Shown: positions 29,038 through 42,942 of the stretch, piece after piece
How positions within the stretch are numbered: position 1 is the first letter of the stretch
How the letters are laid out: each line of letters starts with the position of its first letter
DNA from: Kitasatospora mediocidica KCTC 9733
Lineage (GTDB): Bacteria; Actinomycetota; Actinomycetes; Streptomycetales; Streptomycetaceae
Assembly (NCBI RefSeq): GCF_000744225.1
Contig: NZ_JQLN01000004.1
Coordinates: forward strand, 682,001-746,000
Length of the DNA stretch: 64,000 nt
Direction: 5' to 3'
Position numbers and translations under genes: made by a program
The notes under the pieces: model-generated
The model's database searches: none
Seen by the model: only the letters and a program-made list of their open reading frames with translations
What the model was told of the DNA's origin: nothing

Positions 29038-29097
29038 GATCGGTCGGGTGATCGGTCGGACGGCCGGTCGGGTGATCGGTCGGGCGATCGGTTCGGC
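29038..29097. repeat. Five 12-bp tandem repeats
   Basis: Five imperfect units of GATCGGTCGGGT occur back to back between the P450 gene and argG. No gene overlaps them. Confidence 0.75.
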
Positions 29098-29138
29098 AGT
29101 GCTGTGCACCCCTGCTTCCTAGCAGGTGGACGGGGTCT

Positions 29139-30365
29139 TCACCAGGCGATCGGCAGGGCTCGCAGGCCGTAGACGATCGTCTCGGTACGGAACGAGAGCT
29201 CCTCGAACGGCACCGCGAGCCGCAGCTCCGGCAGTCGGCGCAGCAGCGTCTCCAGGGCGATCTGCAGCTCGGCGCGGGCCAGCGGCTGGCCCAGGCACTG
29301 GTGCACGCCGAAGCCGAAGGCCAGGTGGCGCCGGGCGTCGCGCTCGACGTCCAGCTCGCTGCCGGCCGCGAAGAGCTCCTCGTCCCGGTTCGCGGTGGAG
29401 AGCATGCACAGCACGCCCTCCCCGGCCCGGATCAGGACCCCGTCCAACTCGACGTCCTCCAGCGCCACCCGGGGCAGACCGGTGTGCACGATGGTGAGGT
29501 AGCGCAGCAGCTCCTCCACCGCGCCGCGGATCAGCGAGGGGTCGGCGCGCAGCCGGTCGGCCTGCTCCGGGTTGCGCAGCAGCGCGAGGGTGGAGAGCGA
29601 GGTCATGTTCGCGGTCGTCTCGTGCCCGGCGATCAGCAGCAGCAGGGCGTTGGAGGCGATCTCGTCGGACGTCAGGTCGCCGCGGGCGACCAGCCGGCCG
29701 AGGATGCTCTCGTCGTCGGCGCCGATCCGGGCGGCGAGCGCGGTGAGGTACTGCTCCAGCTCGTCGACGGCCTGCCGGACGGTGCCGGCGGGCGAGGTGG
29801 CGTCCAGCAGCAGCTTGCTCTGCCGCTGGAAGAACTCGTGGTCCTCGTACGGCACGCCGAGCAGGTCGCAGATCACCAACGACGGTACCGGAAGCGCGAA
29901 TTCGGCGACCAGGTCGGCCGGCGAGCCCTTGGCCAGCATGGCGTCCAGCGTCTCGTCGACGATCCGCTGGATGCCGGGCCGCATCGCCTCGACCCGCTTG
30001 ATCAGGAAGTCGCCGGTGAGCATCTTGCGCAGCCGGGAGTGCTCGGGGTCGTCCAGGCGTATGAAGCTCGGATTGTCCCCGACCAGCTCGCGCCGGCCCG
30101 GGGTGAGGAAGGGGAAGCCCGGGTGGCGGGCGTCGGCGCTGAACCGTCGGTCGGTCAGCGCCGTGCGGACCTCGCGGTAGCCGTTCAGCAGCCAGCACGG
30201 GCTGCCGTCCCACAGGCTCACCCGGGAGACCGAGGCCTCCTTGCGGTAGCTCGGCGGCGGGTCGAACGGGCAGCCGCCGCGGTCGGCGGGCATCGTCAGC
30301 AGGTCGGCCTGGCCCGTGCTGAGGCTGGCGCTGAGGCTGCTGCTGGGGCTCGTGCTCTGGCTCAT
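29139..30365 (-). CDS. Cytochrome P450 (CYP105-like)
   Basis: A 408-residue soluble bacterial P450. The I-helix oxygen-binding motif is LLLIAGHETTANM, the K-helix pair is EELLRY, and the heme ligand is C357 in FGFGVHQCLGQPLARAE. A Ser-rich, probably disordered N-terminus precedes PFDPPPSYR, common in the CYP105 family. The ATG at 30365 overlaps the ferredoxin stop (ATGA), so electron donor and P450 are translationally coupled. The substrate is unknown; CYP105 members often oxidise xenobiotics or antibiotics. Confidence 0.95.
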   Translation of the reverse strand: MSQSTSPSSSLSASLSTGQADLLTMPADRGGCPFDPPPSYRKEASVSRVSLWDGSPCWLLNGYREVRTALTDRRFSADARHPGFPFLTPGRRELVGDNPSFIRLDDPEHSRLRKMLTGDFLIKRVEAMRPGIQRIVDETLDAMLAKGSPADLVAEFALPVPSLVICDLLGVPYEDHEFFQRQSKLLLDATSPAGTVRQAVDELEQYLTALAARIGADDESILGRLVARGDLTSDEIASNALLLLIAGHETTANMTSLSTLALLRNPEQADRLRADPSLIRGAVEELLRYLTIVHTGLPRVALEDVELDGVLIRAGEGVLCMLSTANRDEELFAAGSELDVERDARRHLAFGFGVHQCLGQPLARAELQIALETLLRRLPELRLAVPFEELSFRTETIVYGLRALPIAW

Positions 30366-30574
30366 GCGCCGACCGCCTGTCCGACGGTGAGGGAGATGGC
30401 ACCGCTGGGGCAGATCGCGGCGGCGGTGCGGACTTGGGGGTGGAGCGCTTCGGCCGGTTCGTCCTGGAGCAGCAGGACCAGGCCGTCCTCCTCGCTCTGG
30501 TCGAAGACCGTGGGGGCGGTCAGCACACACTGCCCTGAACTGCAGCAGCGATTCTGGTCGACAGTCACGTGCAT
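30362..30574 (-). CDS. Ferredoxin (3Fe-4S type)
   Basis: A 70-residue small ferredoxin (MHVTVDQNRCCSSGQC) with a distal CP motif (AAICPSGAI). The reduced set of cluster ligands fits the 3Fe-4S ferredoxins that serve CYP105-type P450s. The ATG at 30574 has GAGGT six bases upstream; a longer frame upstream lacks such support. Its stop overlaps the P450 start. Confidence 0.93.
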   Translation of the reverse strand: MHVTVDQNRCCSSGQCVLTAPTVFDQSEEDGLVLLLQDEPAEALHPQVRTAAAICPSGAISLTVGQAVGA

Positions 30575-30733
30575 GGCGGGACCTCGATGGGCGCGCAGGG
30601 GGTCGGTTGCCTTGGGCAACCAACTTTCCGTCAGCTCAACCTAGCCCGGAGTTGCGGGGCACACGAAGGGGTTGCACCCGTTCGAAGCAGATTGGCCGAT
30701 TCGCACCGGTGGCGGCCGGGGAGCCGTGCAGGC

Positions 30734-31282
30734 CTACGAGCGGGCCTGTGCCAGCTGCATCAGGTGGTCCGCCAGCGCCTGGCCGCCGGCCGGGTCACGG
30801 CTGATCAGCAGGACGGTGTCGTCGCCCGCGATGGTGCCGATGATCTCGAAGACCTCGGCCGTGTCGATCGCCGAGGCCAGGAACTGCGCGGCACCCGGCG
30901 GGGTCCGCAGCACCACCAGGTTGCCCGAGGCGGTGGCCGAAACCATCAACTCACCGGCCAACCGGGCCATCCGCCCCTCGCTGGCGGACTCCCCCATCGG
31001 CGCCCGCGGCGTGCGGTCGCCGCCCTCGGCCGGGACGGCGTAGATGAGCGCGCCGTCCCGGTTGCGGATCTTGACCGCGCCCAGCTCGTCCAGATCCCGC
31101 GAGAGCGTGGCCTGGGTGACCACCAGGCCGTCGTCCGCGAGGAGCTTGGCCAACTGGCTCTGCGAACGAACGGGCTGACGGGTGAGCAGGTCCACGATCC
31201 GCCGGTGCCGCGCCGTGCGGGTCTGCGGCACCTGCGAGGTGGGGCCGGCGGCGGCGGGCTGGTCAGATGGCGGCACGGTCAT
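30734..31282 (-). CDS. argR: Arginine repressor ArgR
   Basis: A 182-residue ArgR/AhrC. The N-terminal winged helix (about 20-90; [20 protein letters not shown] then [14 protein letters not shown]) binds ARG boxes. The C-terminal domain with [19 protein letters not shown] forms hexamers and binds arginine. It lies 18 bases downstream of argD, completing argC-J-B-D-R, and would repress the operon and probably argG. Confidence 0.96.
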   Translation of the reverse strand: MTVPPSDQPAAAGPTSQVPQTRTARHRRIVDLLTRQPVRSQSQLAKLLADDGLVVTQATLSRDLDELGAVKIRNRDGALIYAVPAEGGDRTPRAPMGESASEGRMARLAGELMVSATASGNLVVLRTPPGAAQFLASAIDTAEVFEIIGTIAGDDTVLLISRDPAGGQALADHLMQLAQARS

Positions 31283-31300
31283 GTCGATGATTCTCCCCGA

Positions 31301-32656
31301 CTACCCTCGGGCCTGCGCGGCCGGGGCGGCATCCCGCGCCTGCGCGACGGCGGCCGCGGCTTTGGTCGCGGGTTCGGCGTCGGCTGCGCTGCGCTCCGCG
31401 CGGACGGTGTCGAGGATCTGCGGCAGTGCGGCCAGGAAGAGATCGGCCTCGCGCTCGGTGAGCACCAGGGGCGGCACCAGCCGCACGGCGTCCGCGACGG
31501 CGGCGTTCACCAGGAAGCCGGCCTCCTGGGCCACCGCCTGGACCCGCGCCGCGACCGGCTCGTTCAGCACGATGCCCAGCAGCAGGCCCGCGCCGCGGAC
31601 ATGCGACACCAGGTCGTCGCCGAGCGCCTCGACACCCGAGCGCAACCGGTCGCCGACGCGCCGCACGTGCGCGAGCAGCCCGTCCGCCTCGATGGTGTCC
31701 AGGACCGCCAGCGCGGCCGCCGCGACCACCGGGTTGCCGCCGAACGTGGTGCCGTGCTGGCCGGGCCGCAGCAGCTCGGCCGCCGGGCCGAAGGCGACCA
31801 CCGCGCCGATCGGCAGGCCGCCGCCCAGGCCCTTGGCGAGCGTGACCACGTCCGGGGCGACACCCTCCTCGGCCTGGTGCGCGAACCAGTGGCCGGTCCG
31901 GCCGATGCCCGTCTGGACCTCGTCCAGGACCAGCAGGGTGCCGGTGGCCCGGGTGATCTCGCGCGCCGCCCGCAGGTAGCCGGGCGGCAGCGGGATCGCG
32001 CCGTTCTCGCCCTGGATCGGCTCCAGGACGACGGCGGCGGTCTCGGTGGTGACGGCCGCGCGCAGCGCCTCCACATCGCCGAACGGGACGTGCGTGACGT
32101 CGCCGGGCAGCGGGACGAAGGGCTCCTGCTTGGCGGGCTGGCCGGTCAGCGCGAGGGCGCCCATGGTCCGGCCGTGGAACCCGCCCTCCAGCGCGACCAG
32201 GTGGGTGCGGCCGGTGAGACGGCTGATCTTGAACGCGGCTTCGTTGGCCTCGGCGCCCGAGTTGCAGAAGAAGACCCGGCCCTCCCGCCCGAACAGCTCC
32301 AGCAGGCGCTCGGCGAGCCGGATCGTCGGCTCGGCCATGAAGAGGTTGGAGACGTGCCCCAGCCGACCGATCTGGTCGGTGACCGCCGCGACGACGGCCG
32401 GGTGGGCGGTGCCGAGCGCGTTGACCGCGATGCCGCCGAGGAAGTCGACATAGCGATTGCCGTCGGCGTCCCAGAGCGTGGCGCCCTCACCGCGGACCAG
32501 CGCGAGGCGCGGGGTGCCGTAGTTGTCGGCCATGGCGTGCTGCCAGCGGTCGGTGAGTTCCTTGCCGGTCGGGTCGGTCGGTTCGGTCTGTCCGGTCGGG
32601 TCAGTCGGGTCGGTCGGGTCAGTCGGGTCGGTCTGTCCGGTCGGTCCGGCGGTCAT
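31301..32656 (-). CDS. argD: Acetylornithine aminotransferase
   Basis: A 451-residue class III PLP aminotransferase converting N-acetylglutamate semialdehyde to N-acetylornithine. Features are [31 protein letters not shown] and the PLP lysine in [16 protein letters not shown]. The first ~33 residues are a Thr/Asp/Pro/Gly repeat ([20 protein letters not shown]) not normal for ArgD. The ATG overlaps the argB stop (ATGA), so the repeat is probably translated unless an internal start is used. Confidence 0.95.
   Translation of the reverse strand: MTAGPTGQTDPTDPTDPTDPTGQTEPTDPTGKELTDRWQHAMADNYGTPRLALVRGEGATLWDADGNRYVDFLGGIAVNALGTAHPAVVAAVTDQIGRLGHVSNLFMAEPTIRLAERLLELFGREGRVFFCNSGAEANEAAFKISRLTGRTHLVALEGGFHGRTMGALALTGQPAKQEPFVPLPGDVTHVPFGDVEALRAAVTTETAAVVLEPIQGENGAIPLPPGYLRAAREITRATGTLLVLDEVQTGIGRTGHWFAHQAEEGVAPDVVTLAKGLGGGLPIGAVVAFGPAAELLRPGQHGTTFGGNPVVAAAALAVLDTIEADGLLAHVRRVGDRLRSGVEALGDDLVSHVRGAGLLLGIVLNEPVAARVQAVAQEAGFLVNAAVADAVRLVPPLVLTEREADLFLAALPQILDTVRAERSAADAEPATKAAAAVAQARDAAPAAQARG
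32566..32650. repeat. GGTC(G/A)G microsatellite in the 5' end of argD
   Basis: A run of 9-10-bp variants of GGTCGGGTCAGT encodes the Asp-Pro-Thr repeats at the ArgD N-terminus. Such runs slip easily. Confidence 0.8.
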
Positions 32657-33588
32657 GCGAGTCCCCCCAGGAGTACGTCGGTGTCGTCGTCCGGCACCAC
32701 CATGGTGCCGATCCCCTCGTCGGTGAAGATCTCCAGGAGCAGGCTGTGCTGCACCCGGCCGTCCAGCACGCGGGCGGTGCCCACACCCGAGCGGACCGCG
32801 CGCAGGCAGCCCTCCATCTTCGGCAGCATCCCGCTGGCCAGCGTCGGCAGTATGGCGTCCAGCTCGGTGGCCGAGAGCTGGCTGATCACGTCGTCGGAGT
32901 TCGGCCAGTCCGCGTACAGACCCTCGACGTCCGTGAGCACCACCAGCATCTCGGCGCCCAGCGCGACCGCGAGGGCTGCCGCGGCGGTGTCCGCGTTGAT
33001 GTTGTAGACGTGGCCGTCGGTGCTGCGGGCGATGCTGGAGATGACCGGGATCCGGCCGTCGGCGATCAGCGCCTTGACGGCGCCCGCCTCGATGTTGACG
33101 ATGTCGCCGACCAGGCCGATGTCCACCTGCTCTCCGTCCACCGTCGCGTAGCGCTTGACGGCGGTCATGGTGTGCGCGTCCTCACCGGTCATGCCGACCG
33201 CGAACGGGCCGTGCTCGTTGAGCAGTCCGACCAGTTCGCGCTGCACCTGCCCGGCCAGCACCATCCGGACGACGTCCATGGTCTCCGGCGTGGTGACCCG
33301 AAGCCCGTTGGTGAACGAGGACTTCAGGCCGAGCTTGTCCAGCTGCGCGCTGATCTGCGGGCCGCCGCCGTGCACGACGACCGGGTGCAGACCGGCATAG
33401 CGCAGGAAGACCACGTCCTGCGCGAAGGCCGACTTCAGCGACTCGTCGACCATGGCGTTGCCGCCGAACTTGATCACCACGGTCTTGCCGTGGAACCGCT
33501 CCAGCCAGGGCAGCGCCTCGATGAGCGTGCGGGCCTTGGGCAACGCGGTGTTGTTGCGGGCCTGTTCGCCCTTGGGTGCGATCTGCAA
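32653..33588 (-). CDS. argB: Acetylglutamate kinase
   Basis: A 311-residue amino acid kinase phosphorylating N-acetylglutamate, the main arginine-feedback step in the cyclic pathway. Features are [30 protein letters not shown] and [12 protein letters not shown]. The start appears to be TTG at 33588 with GGGGA six bases upstream; no ATG or GTG fits the conserved N-terminus ([15 protein letters not shown]). It sits 15 bases after argJ and overlaps argD. Confidence 0.96.
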   Translation of the reverse strand: MQIAPKGEQARNNTALPKARTLIEALPWLERFHGKTVVIKFGGNAMVDESLKSAFAQDVVFLRYAGLHPVVVHGGGPQISAQLDKLGLKSSFTNGLRVTTPETMDVVRMVLAGQVQRELVGLLNEHGPFAVGMTGEDAHTMTAVKRYATVDGEQVDIGLVGDIVNIEAGAVKALIADGRIPVISSIARSTDGHVYNINADTAAAALAVALGAEMLVVLTDVEGLYADWPNSDDVISQLSATELDAILPTLASGMLPKMEGCLRAVRSGVGTARVLDGRVQHSLLLEIFTDEGIGTMVVPDDDTDVLLGGLA

Positions 33589-33603
33589 GGTGTGTCCCCG
33601 GGC

Positions 33604-35819
<2,216 letters not shown>

Positions 35820-35822
35820 TCA

Positions 35823-35858
35823 GCATGAATATACGCATCCCGGAACATCCATGCAAGG
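35823..35858 (-). promoter_or_regulatory. Candidate ARG boxes upstream of argC
   Basis: Two AT-rich CATG-containing sites (GCATGAATATACGCATCC and CATCCATGCAAGG) lie 22-57 bases before the argC start. They share the TGC-ATA-type core with the argG site and fit ArgR repression of the operon. Confidence 0.55.
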
Positions 35859-35984
35859 CACTCCGCTCGGGAGGGGAGAGCGGCCGCTCCTGGGCCCGCT
35901 AGGTTTCCGTGGTCTGACTGACGTGCTGCCCGAGCACCGCTCGGCAGCAGGGCAGCGCCGCCACTCGTAGACACCCGGCGAGGA

Positions 35985-38143
<2,159 letters not shown>

Positions 38144-40090
38144 TCAGGGGAGCAACCACTCCTGGGACGTGTTGCCCGGGGTGCAGGCGACGACGGTGAC
38201 GGGCTTGCCGACGCCGTTGTCGGTCAGGCAGTTCTGCCCCCCGGAGTCCTTGATGGTGTAGCTGCCGGTGGCGGTGGCGGCAGTCGTCCAGGCTGTGGCG
38301 ACGTCGTTGAAGGAGGCGAGTTCGACGCCGGGCGGCGAGCCGTCGAAGGTGAGGATCTCGGCGAGGGCCGGGTCGCTGCGGTCGCAGACGTTGAAGCGCT
38401 GGAACGCGTCCGCCCAGTGCACCCAGCCGTAGGCGGTGGTTGCGCCGGTGACCACCCTGGTGCCGCCGGCCAGGCTGTCCGCGGCCAGGCCCAGCTTCTG
38501 CCGGTCGCCGACGTTGACGATCGCGCCCCAACCGGCGCCGCCGCAGCCTGCGGGGGCTGCCGGACCCGGTGCGGGTGCGGGCGCTGACGTGGGGGTGGAG
38601 GCAGTCGGCCGGGCCGCGGCTGTCGTGGGGGCCGCCGGGGCGCCCTGGCCCGGCGCGTTGCCGCCGCCCTGCGGGGCGGTCACCGGTTGACCGCCCGAGC
38701 CGGACGTCGTTCCACCGCCGCCACCACTGCCGGCACCGCCACCGCCGGCCGGCGGGACCGCGCCGCTGCCGGGCGGCGCAGCAGCCGAGGCCGGCGGGCC
38801 GCCCGGCGCCGACGCACTCGCCGCCCCCGGGGTCGAGGGCGCGGCCGCGCCAGGCGACGTCGGCGCCGCGGAGCTCGGCACCCCGGAGGCCGCCGAAGAC
38901 GCGCCGCCGCTCAACGGACCGGAGACGGCGACGACGGGTCGCGAGCCGGACGGGCTCGCGTCGGAGCGGAACGGGCTCGGATCGATCAATAGGACCGTAC
39001 CGACGCCCGCGGTGATGGTGCACGGGATGATCACGGGGATCAGCAACCGGCGCCAGTCGCGCCGCAGGCGCGGCTTCTCCGCGGCCACCAGGGTCTTCAC
39101 CAGCGGAGGTTCGACGGGAGCGGTCGCCGCCGCCGGCGGCGCAGACCCGGGTTCCGTGGTCTCGTCCGGGGCGGCCGAAACCAGCCGGATCGTCGTACTG
39201 TCGGCCGGGACGCTCATCGCGGGCCCGGCGCTCGGCGCTGTGCCGGAGGCGCGGCGGGCGGCGGCCGCCATCACGGCGGCGCTGGTGAAACGGTCCTCGG
39301 GCTGCTTGGCCAGCGCCTTGGCGACCAGCTCGCGCACCGGCTCCGGAAAGGCGTCGGGGAGCGCGGGCGCGGGCTGCCGGATGTGCTTGAGCACGATCTC
39401 CAGCGCCGTCTCACCGGTGAACGGCGGCTCGCCGGTGAGCATTTCGTAGCAGAGGACACCCATCGAGTAGAGGTCGGACGACGGTATCGACGAGGCGCCC
39501 TCGGCCCGCTCGGGGGCGACGTAGAGCGCGGTGCCGAGGATCGCGTTCGACGAGGTGATCCTCGTACCGGCGGCGGCGCTGGCGATGCCGAAGTCGGTCA
39601 CCACCACCCGGCCGTCGTCGCGCAGCATCAGGTTCGACGGCTTGATGTCGCGGTGCACGATCTGGCGCCGGTGCGCGACGTGCAGCGCGTCGAGCGCCTG
39701 GGCGACCAGGCCGAGGGCCTGGTCGGCCGCCATCGGCCCGCCCTCCGCCAGGACTTCGTCCAGCGGTCGGCCGGTGATCAGCTCCATGACGATGTAGGCC
39801 ACCCGGGTCACCGAACCGCCGGTGCTCTCACCGTAGTCGTAGACCTCCACGATGCCGGGGTGGTTGACCGCGGCCAGCAGTTTGGCCTCACGCCGGAAGC
39901 GCTCCATGAACGCGGCGTCGTCCAGGAGCGACGGCAGCAGGATCTTGACGGCGACCTGGCGCTCCAACACGCCGTCGTCCGCGCACCAGACCTCGCCCAT
40001 CGCCCCGCCGCCGAGCCGCTCGGTCAACCGGTACCGGTCCCCGAGCACCGTCCCCCGATCCCACATCCCCGTCCCCACCGTCCCCCTCAT
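38144..40090 (-). CDS. Transmembrane Ser/Thr protein kinase with extracellular C-terminal domain
   Basis: 648 residues. The Hanks kinase domain (about 15-280) has GGGAMGEV, K49 (VAVKILLP), HRDIKPSN and DFG. One membrane span follows (LLIPVIIPCTITAGVGTVLL, about 348-367), then a ~140-residue Ala/Pro/Gly/Ser linker outside the cell and a C-terminal domain ending NCLTDNG ... NTSQEWLLP. That end resembles the last QxW repeat of ricin-type beta-trefoils, suggesting glycan sensing. The start is uncertain among GTG 40120, ATG 40090 and ATG 40066. Confidence 0.92.
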   Translation of the reverse strand: MRGTVGTGMWDRGTVLGDRYRLTERLGGGAMGEVWCADDGVLERQVAVKILLPSLLDDAAFMERFRREAKLLAAVNHPGIVEVYDYGESTGGSVTRVAYIVMELITGRPLDEVLAEGGPMAADQALGLVAQALDALHVAHRRQIVHRDIKPSNLMLRDDGRVVVTDFGIASAAAGTRITSSNAILGTALYVAPERAEGASSIPSSDLYSMGVLCYEMLTGEPPFTGETALEIVLKHIRQPAPALPDAFPEPVRELVAKALAKQPEDRFTSAAVMAAAARRASGTAPSAGPAMSVPADSTTIRLVSAAPDETTEPGSAPPAAATAPVEPPLVKTLVAAEKPRLRRDWRRLLIPVIIPCTITAGVGTVLLIDPSPFRSDASPSGSRPVVAVSGPLSGGASSAASGVPSSAAPTSPGAAAPSTPGAASASAPGGPPASAAAPPGSGAVPPAGGGGAGSGGGGGTTSGSGGQPVTAPQGGGNAPGQGAPAAPTTAAARPTASTPTSAPAPAPGPAAPAGCGGAGWGAIVNVGDRQKLGLAADSLAGGTRVVTGATTAYGWVHWADAFQRFNVCDRSDPALAEILTFDGSPPGVELASFNDVATAWTTAATATGSYTIKDSGGQNCLTDNGVGKPVTVVACTPGNTSQEWLLP

Positions 40091-40156
40091 CGCGCCCGAC
40101 GCTCCAGATTGTCGGATCACGATCAGAGTGTGCCAGACCCGGTTGGGGGCAGGGCG

Positions 40157-41392
40157 TCAGGTCCTGACGGAGCGCAGGATCACGAACTTCGGGTCGCTGG
40201 TGACGACCTCGCAGTTGCCGAAGAGCCGCCGCAGCTTGACGTGGTAGCCGAGGTGCCGGTTGCCGATGACCCAGAGCTCGCCGCCGGGGCGCAGGACATC
40301 GCGGGAGCCGGTGAACATCCGCCAGGCCGTCGCGTCGGTGGTCGCCTGGTGGGTGTGGAACGGCGGGTTGTTGAGCACCAGGTCGACCGAGCCGGCCGGC
40401 ACGCCGGACAGCCCGTCGCCCACCAGGAACTCGGCGGACGCGTCCACGGGTGCGTTGGCCCGGAAGGTGGCCTCGGCCGAGGCCACCGCCTGGTAGGACT
40501 CGTCGATGAAGGTGAGTTCGGCGCGCGGGTTGGCCAGGGCGGCGGCCGTGCCGACCACGCCGTTGCCGCAGCCGAGGTCGACGACGCGCTCGCGTCCCCG
40601 GCGGGTCTGCGGGAGGTTGCGCAGGAAGAACCTGGTCCCGATGTCCAGGCGTTCGGCGCAGAAGGTGCCGGCGTGGTTGGTGACGGTCAGGCCGGAGGCG
40701 ACGCCGATGTCGTCGGGCAGCGGGTAGCTGTGCGGCCACGGGCTGGGGGTGCGGGGCAGCCGGGGGTCGGGCGTGCAGAAGATCAGCCGGGCCTTCTTCT
40801 CCGCCAGCGACGTCCGGGTCGGACCGATGATCCGCTCGAAGAGCTTGAGCGTCGAGGTGTGGATCTCGGTGACCATGCCGGTGGCGACGACGACGGTGCC
40901 GGCGTGCACGCCCGGTGCGAGGCGGTGCAGTTGGTCCTCCAGGAGCGCGAGGCTCTTGGGGACGCGGATCAGCAGGACGTCGATCGGGCCGGGCGGGGTG
41001 TCCCTGGTCGAGAGCAGCCGTACCGCGTCCTCGTCGATGCCGTTGCGCGCCAGGTTCGCCCGGGTCGCCTGGCGGGCCAGGAACGAGTCGGTGATCTGCA
41101 CGGGACGGGCCGGGCCGGCGAGCGCGGTGGCCAGAGCGCCCCAACGGTCGCCGACCAGGACGACGGTGCCCGACAGGTCGACGGCGTCGGTGAGGTCAAC
41201 GGCGGCGGCGACGACGTCGGAGGCGGCGGCGGCGGTATCGGTGTCGACGGCCGGTTCCGGTCCGGCTTGCGCTCCCGCGAGGTGTCGCAGCAGGTAGGCG
41301 TCGGCGGCATCCCAGGCGCGGAGCGCGTCGCGCGGGTCCTCGGGGAAACGGGCGAGGTCGAAGGCACCCCAGGACGTCGTGAAACTGTTCAT
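40157..41392 (-). CDS. RlmG/RsmC-like rRNA guanine-N2 methyltransferase
   Basis: A 411-residue class I SAM methylase with the double-domain layout of RlmG/RsmC: a degenerate N-terminal methylase fold followed by the catalytic one. SAM motif I is VVDLGCGNGVVGTAAAL and the substrate-binding motif is NNPPFHTHQ, the form specific to m2G methylases. It probably methylates 16S or 23S rRNA. The ATG at 41392 starts MNSFTTSWGAFDL. Confidence 0.9.
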   Translation of the reverse strand: MNSFTTSWGAFDLARFPEDPRDALRAWDAADAYLLRHLAGAQAGPEPAVDTDTAAAASDVVAAAVDLTDAVDLSGTVVLVGDRWGALATALAGPARPVQITDSFLARQATRANLARNGIDEDAVRLLSTRDTPPGPIDVLLIRVPKSLALLEDQLHRLAPGVHAGTVVVATGMVTEIHTSTLKLFERIIGPTRTSLAEKKARLIFCTPDPRLPRTPSPWPHSYPLPDDIGVASGLTVTNHAGTFCAERLDIGTRFFLRNLPQTRRGRERVVDLGCGNGVVGTAAALANPRAELTFIDESYQAVASAEATFRANAPVDASAEFLVGDGLSGVPAGSVDLVLNNPPFHTHQATTDATAWRMFTGSRDVLRPGGELWVIGNRHLGYHVKLRRLFGNCEVVTSDPKFVILRSVRT

Positions 41393-41601
41393 CGTCCGCT
41401 CAGGTTACCTGGTCGGGGCCGCCTGACCGTGCGGCAGGAAGGGTGTTGCGCCACCCCCGACACGGACTGTCGGAGCCCTGCGGTACGTTGGCACGACCTT
41501 CAAGAGAAGGCAAAGAAAAATGGCGTGCGCAACCACGGAAGCCTGTGTTTCGCTGTCTCCCCGTGCCGGCGCCATCCCTCAGGAGAGCCCCCATCAACAC
41601 C

Positions 41602-42876
41602 GTGATACGCAGCACCGTTCGAGCCACCCTGGTTGCCGCCGCCTGCACCTCCGTCCTCGCCGCGGGCCTGACGGCCTGTGGCGCCGTCAAGCAGCTCAGT
41701 GCCGCCCAGAAGGTGTCGGACGCGTTCGGCAAGCTGGGCGCCGGCAAGTCCTTCAGCGCCAAGCTGTCGCTGGACGCGTCGGCCGCCCAGATCATGGCCT
41801 ACGGCAGCGCGACCGGCGAGAAGATCGAGCAGAAGAACGCCGACGCGCTGTCCGGGCTGGGCATCGCCGTCGCGCTGAGCTCCGACAAGCCGCTGAAGGA
41901 CCTCGCCACGCCGACCGCCGGAACCGGCGGCGCGGGGCTCTCCGCCGACAAGTCGGTCAACCTCTCCTACACCGTGACGGGCAACGGCGGAGCCTCGCTC
42001 GTCGAGATGCGCCAGCTCGGCGGTGACGTCTACCTGCACGCGGACGTCGCCGGGATCACCAAGATGATGGGTGCGGACCCGGCGAAGGTCCAGGCGACCT
42101 CGGCCGAGCTCCCGGACACCCTGAAGGTGGTCAAGGACGCCCTGGCCGGCCAGTGGATCTCGCTCGACCCGAAGACCGCCGCGGACTTCGGCAAGGGCCT
42201 CGCCGGCAACCTGCCCAAGGACGGCGCGCAGCCGTCCGCGCAGCCGTCCGCGCTGCCGTCGATGGACCCCAAGACCGCGCAGAACCTGCTGAACACCGTC
42301 AAGGACGTGCTGTCCCGCAACGCCACCTTCACGGACAAGGGCAAGACGGACGGCGCCGAGCACATCGTGGTCAGCGCGCCGTCGCGGCAGCTCGCGAACG
42401 ATCTGCTGAAGTCGGTCCCCTCGGTCCCCTCGGTCGTCAAGGACATTCCGGGCCTGGCCAAGCTGCCCGCCACGGCCCCCGCCGACCTGCCCGACCGCAC
42501 CTTCGCCATGGACCTGTACCTCAAGGACGGGACGGTCTCCTCGATCGGCTTCGACCTGGCACAGCTGGACAAGAAGTCCACGCCGAACGTCCACCTGCCG
42601 GTGAAGGTCGCCTTCGGCACCGACACCCCCACCCTCCAGGTGCCGGCCGGCGCCACCGCCGTCACCGCCGCGGACCTGAAGAACATCATGGCGATGTTCG
42701 CGCCGAAGGCCCTGGGGGCCGCCGGCGGGCACATGACCCCGGCGGCGGCGCTGACCGACGCCCAGGTCAAGGAGCTGATGGCGGACGGTCTGACCGCCGA
42801 TGACATCAAGTCGGCCACCGAGGCGGGCCTCGGCTACGACCAGATCAAGAGCCTGCTCGGCGGCGCCGGGGCCTGA
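41602..42876 (+). CDS. Secreted lipoprotein (LppX/LprG-like architecture)
   Basis: 424 residues. The signal peptide ends in LTAC (lipobox Cys 26), followed by repeated beta/alpha elements with a low-Cys, Lys/Asp-rich mature protein. The overall pattern recalls LppX_LprAFG lipid-binding lipoproteins, but no hallmark motif settles it. C-terminal residues (LTDAQVKELMADGLTADDI) form a short helical tail. The good ribosome site AGGAG at 41581 is seven bases before an ATC, not before the GTG at 41602, which is the first standard start in frame. Confidence 0.85.
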   Translation: MIRSTVRATLVAAACTSVLAAGLTACGAVKQLSAAQKVSDAFGKLGAGKSFSAKLSLDASAAQIMAYGSATGEKIEQKNADALSGLGIAVALSSDKPLKDLATPTAGTGGAGLSADKSVNLSYTVTGNGGASLVEMRQLGGDVYLHADVAGITKMMGADPAKVQATSAELPDTLKVVKDALAGQWISLDPKTAADFGKGLAGNLPKDGAQPSAQPSALPSMDPKTAQNLLNTVKDVLSRNATFTDKGKTDGAEHIVVSAPSRQLANDLLKSVPSVPSVVKDIPGLAKLPATAPADLPDRTFAMDLYLKDGTVSSIGFDLAQLDKKSTPNVHLPVKVAFGTDTPTLQVPAGATAVTAADLKNIMAMFAPKALGAAGGHMTPAAALTDAQVKELMADGLTADDIKSATEAGLGYDQIKSLLGGAGA

Positions 42877-42884
42877 CCTCCCGG

Positions 42885-42932
42885 CAGCAGCGCGCCCCTT
42901 CCCCCGCACTCGGGGGGAGGGGCGCGCTGCTG
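42885..42932 (+). terminator. Terminator of the lipoprotein gene
   Basis: Long GC stem (CAGCAGCGCGCCCC paired with its complement, then CCCCC/GGGGG) immediately after the stop. Confidence 0.8.
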
Positions 42933-42942
42933 TTCGGGGGCG

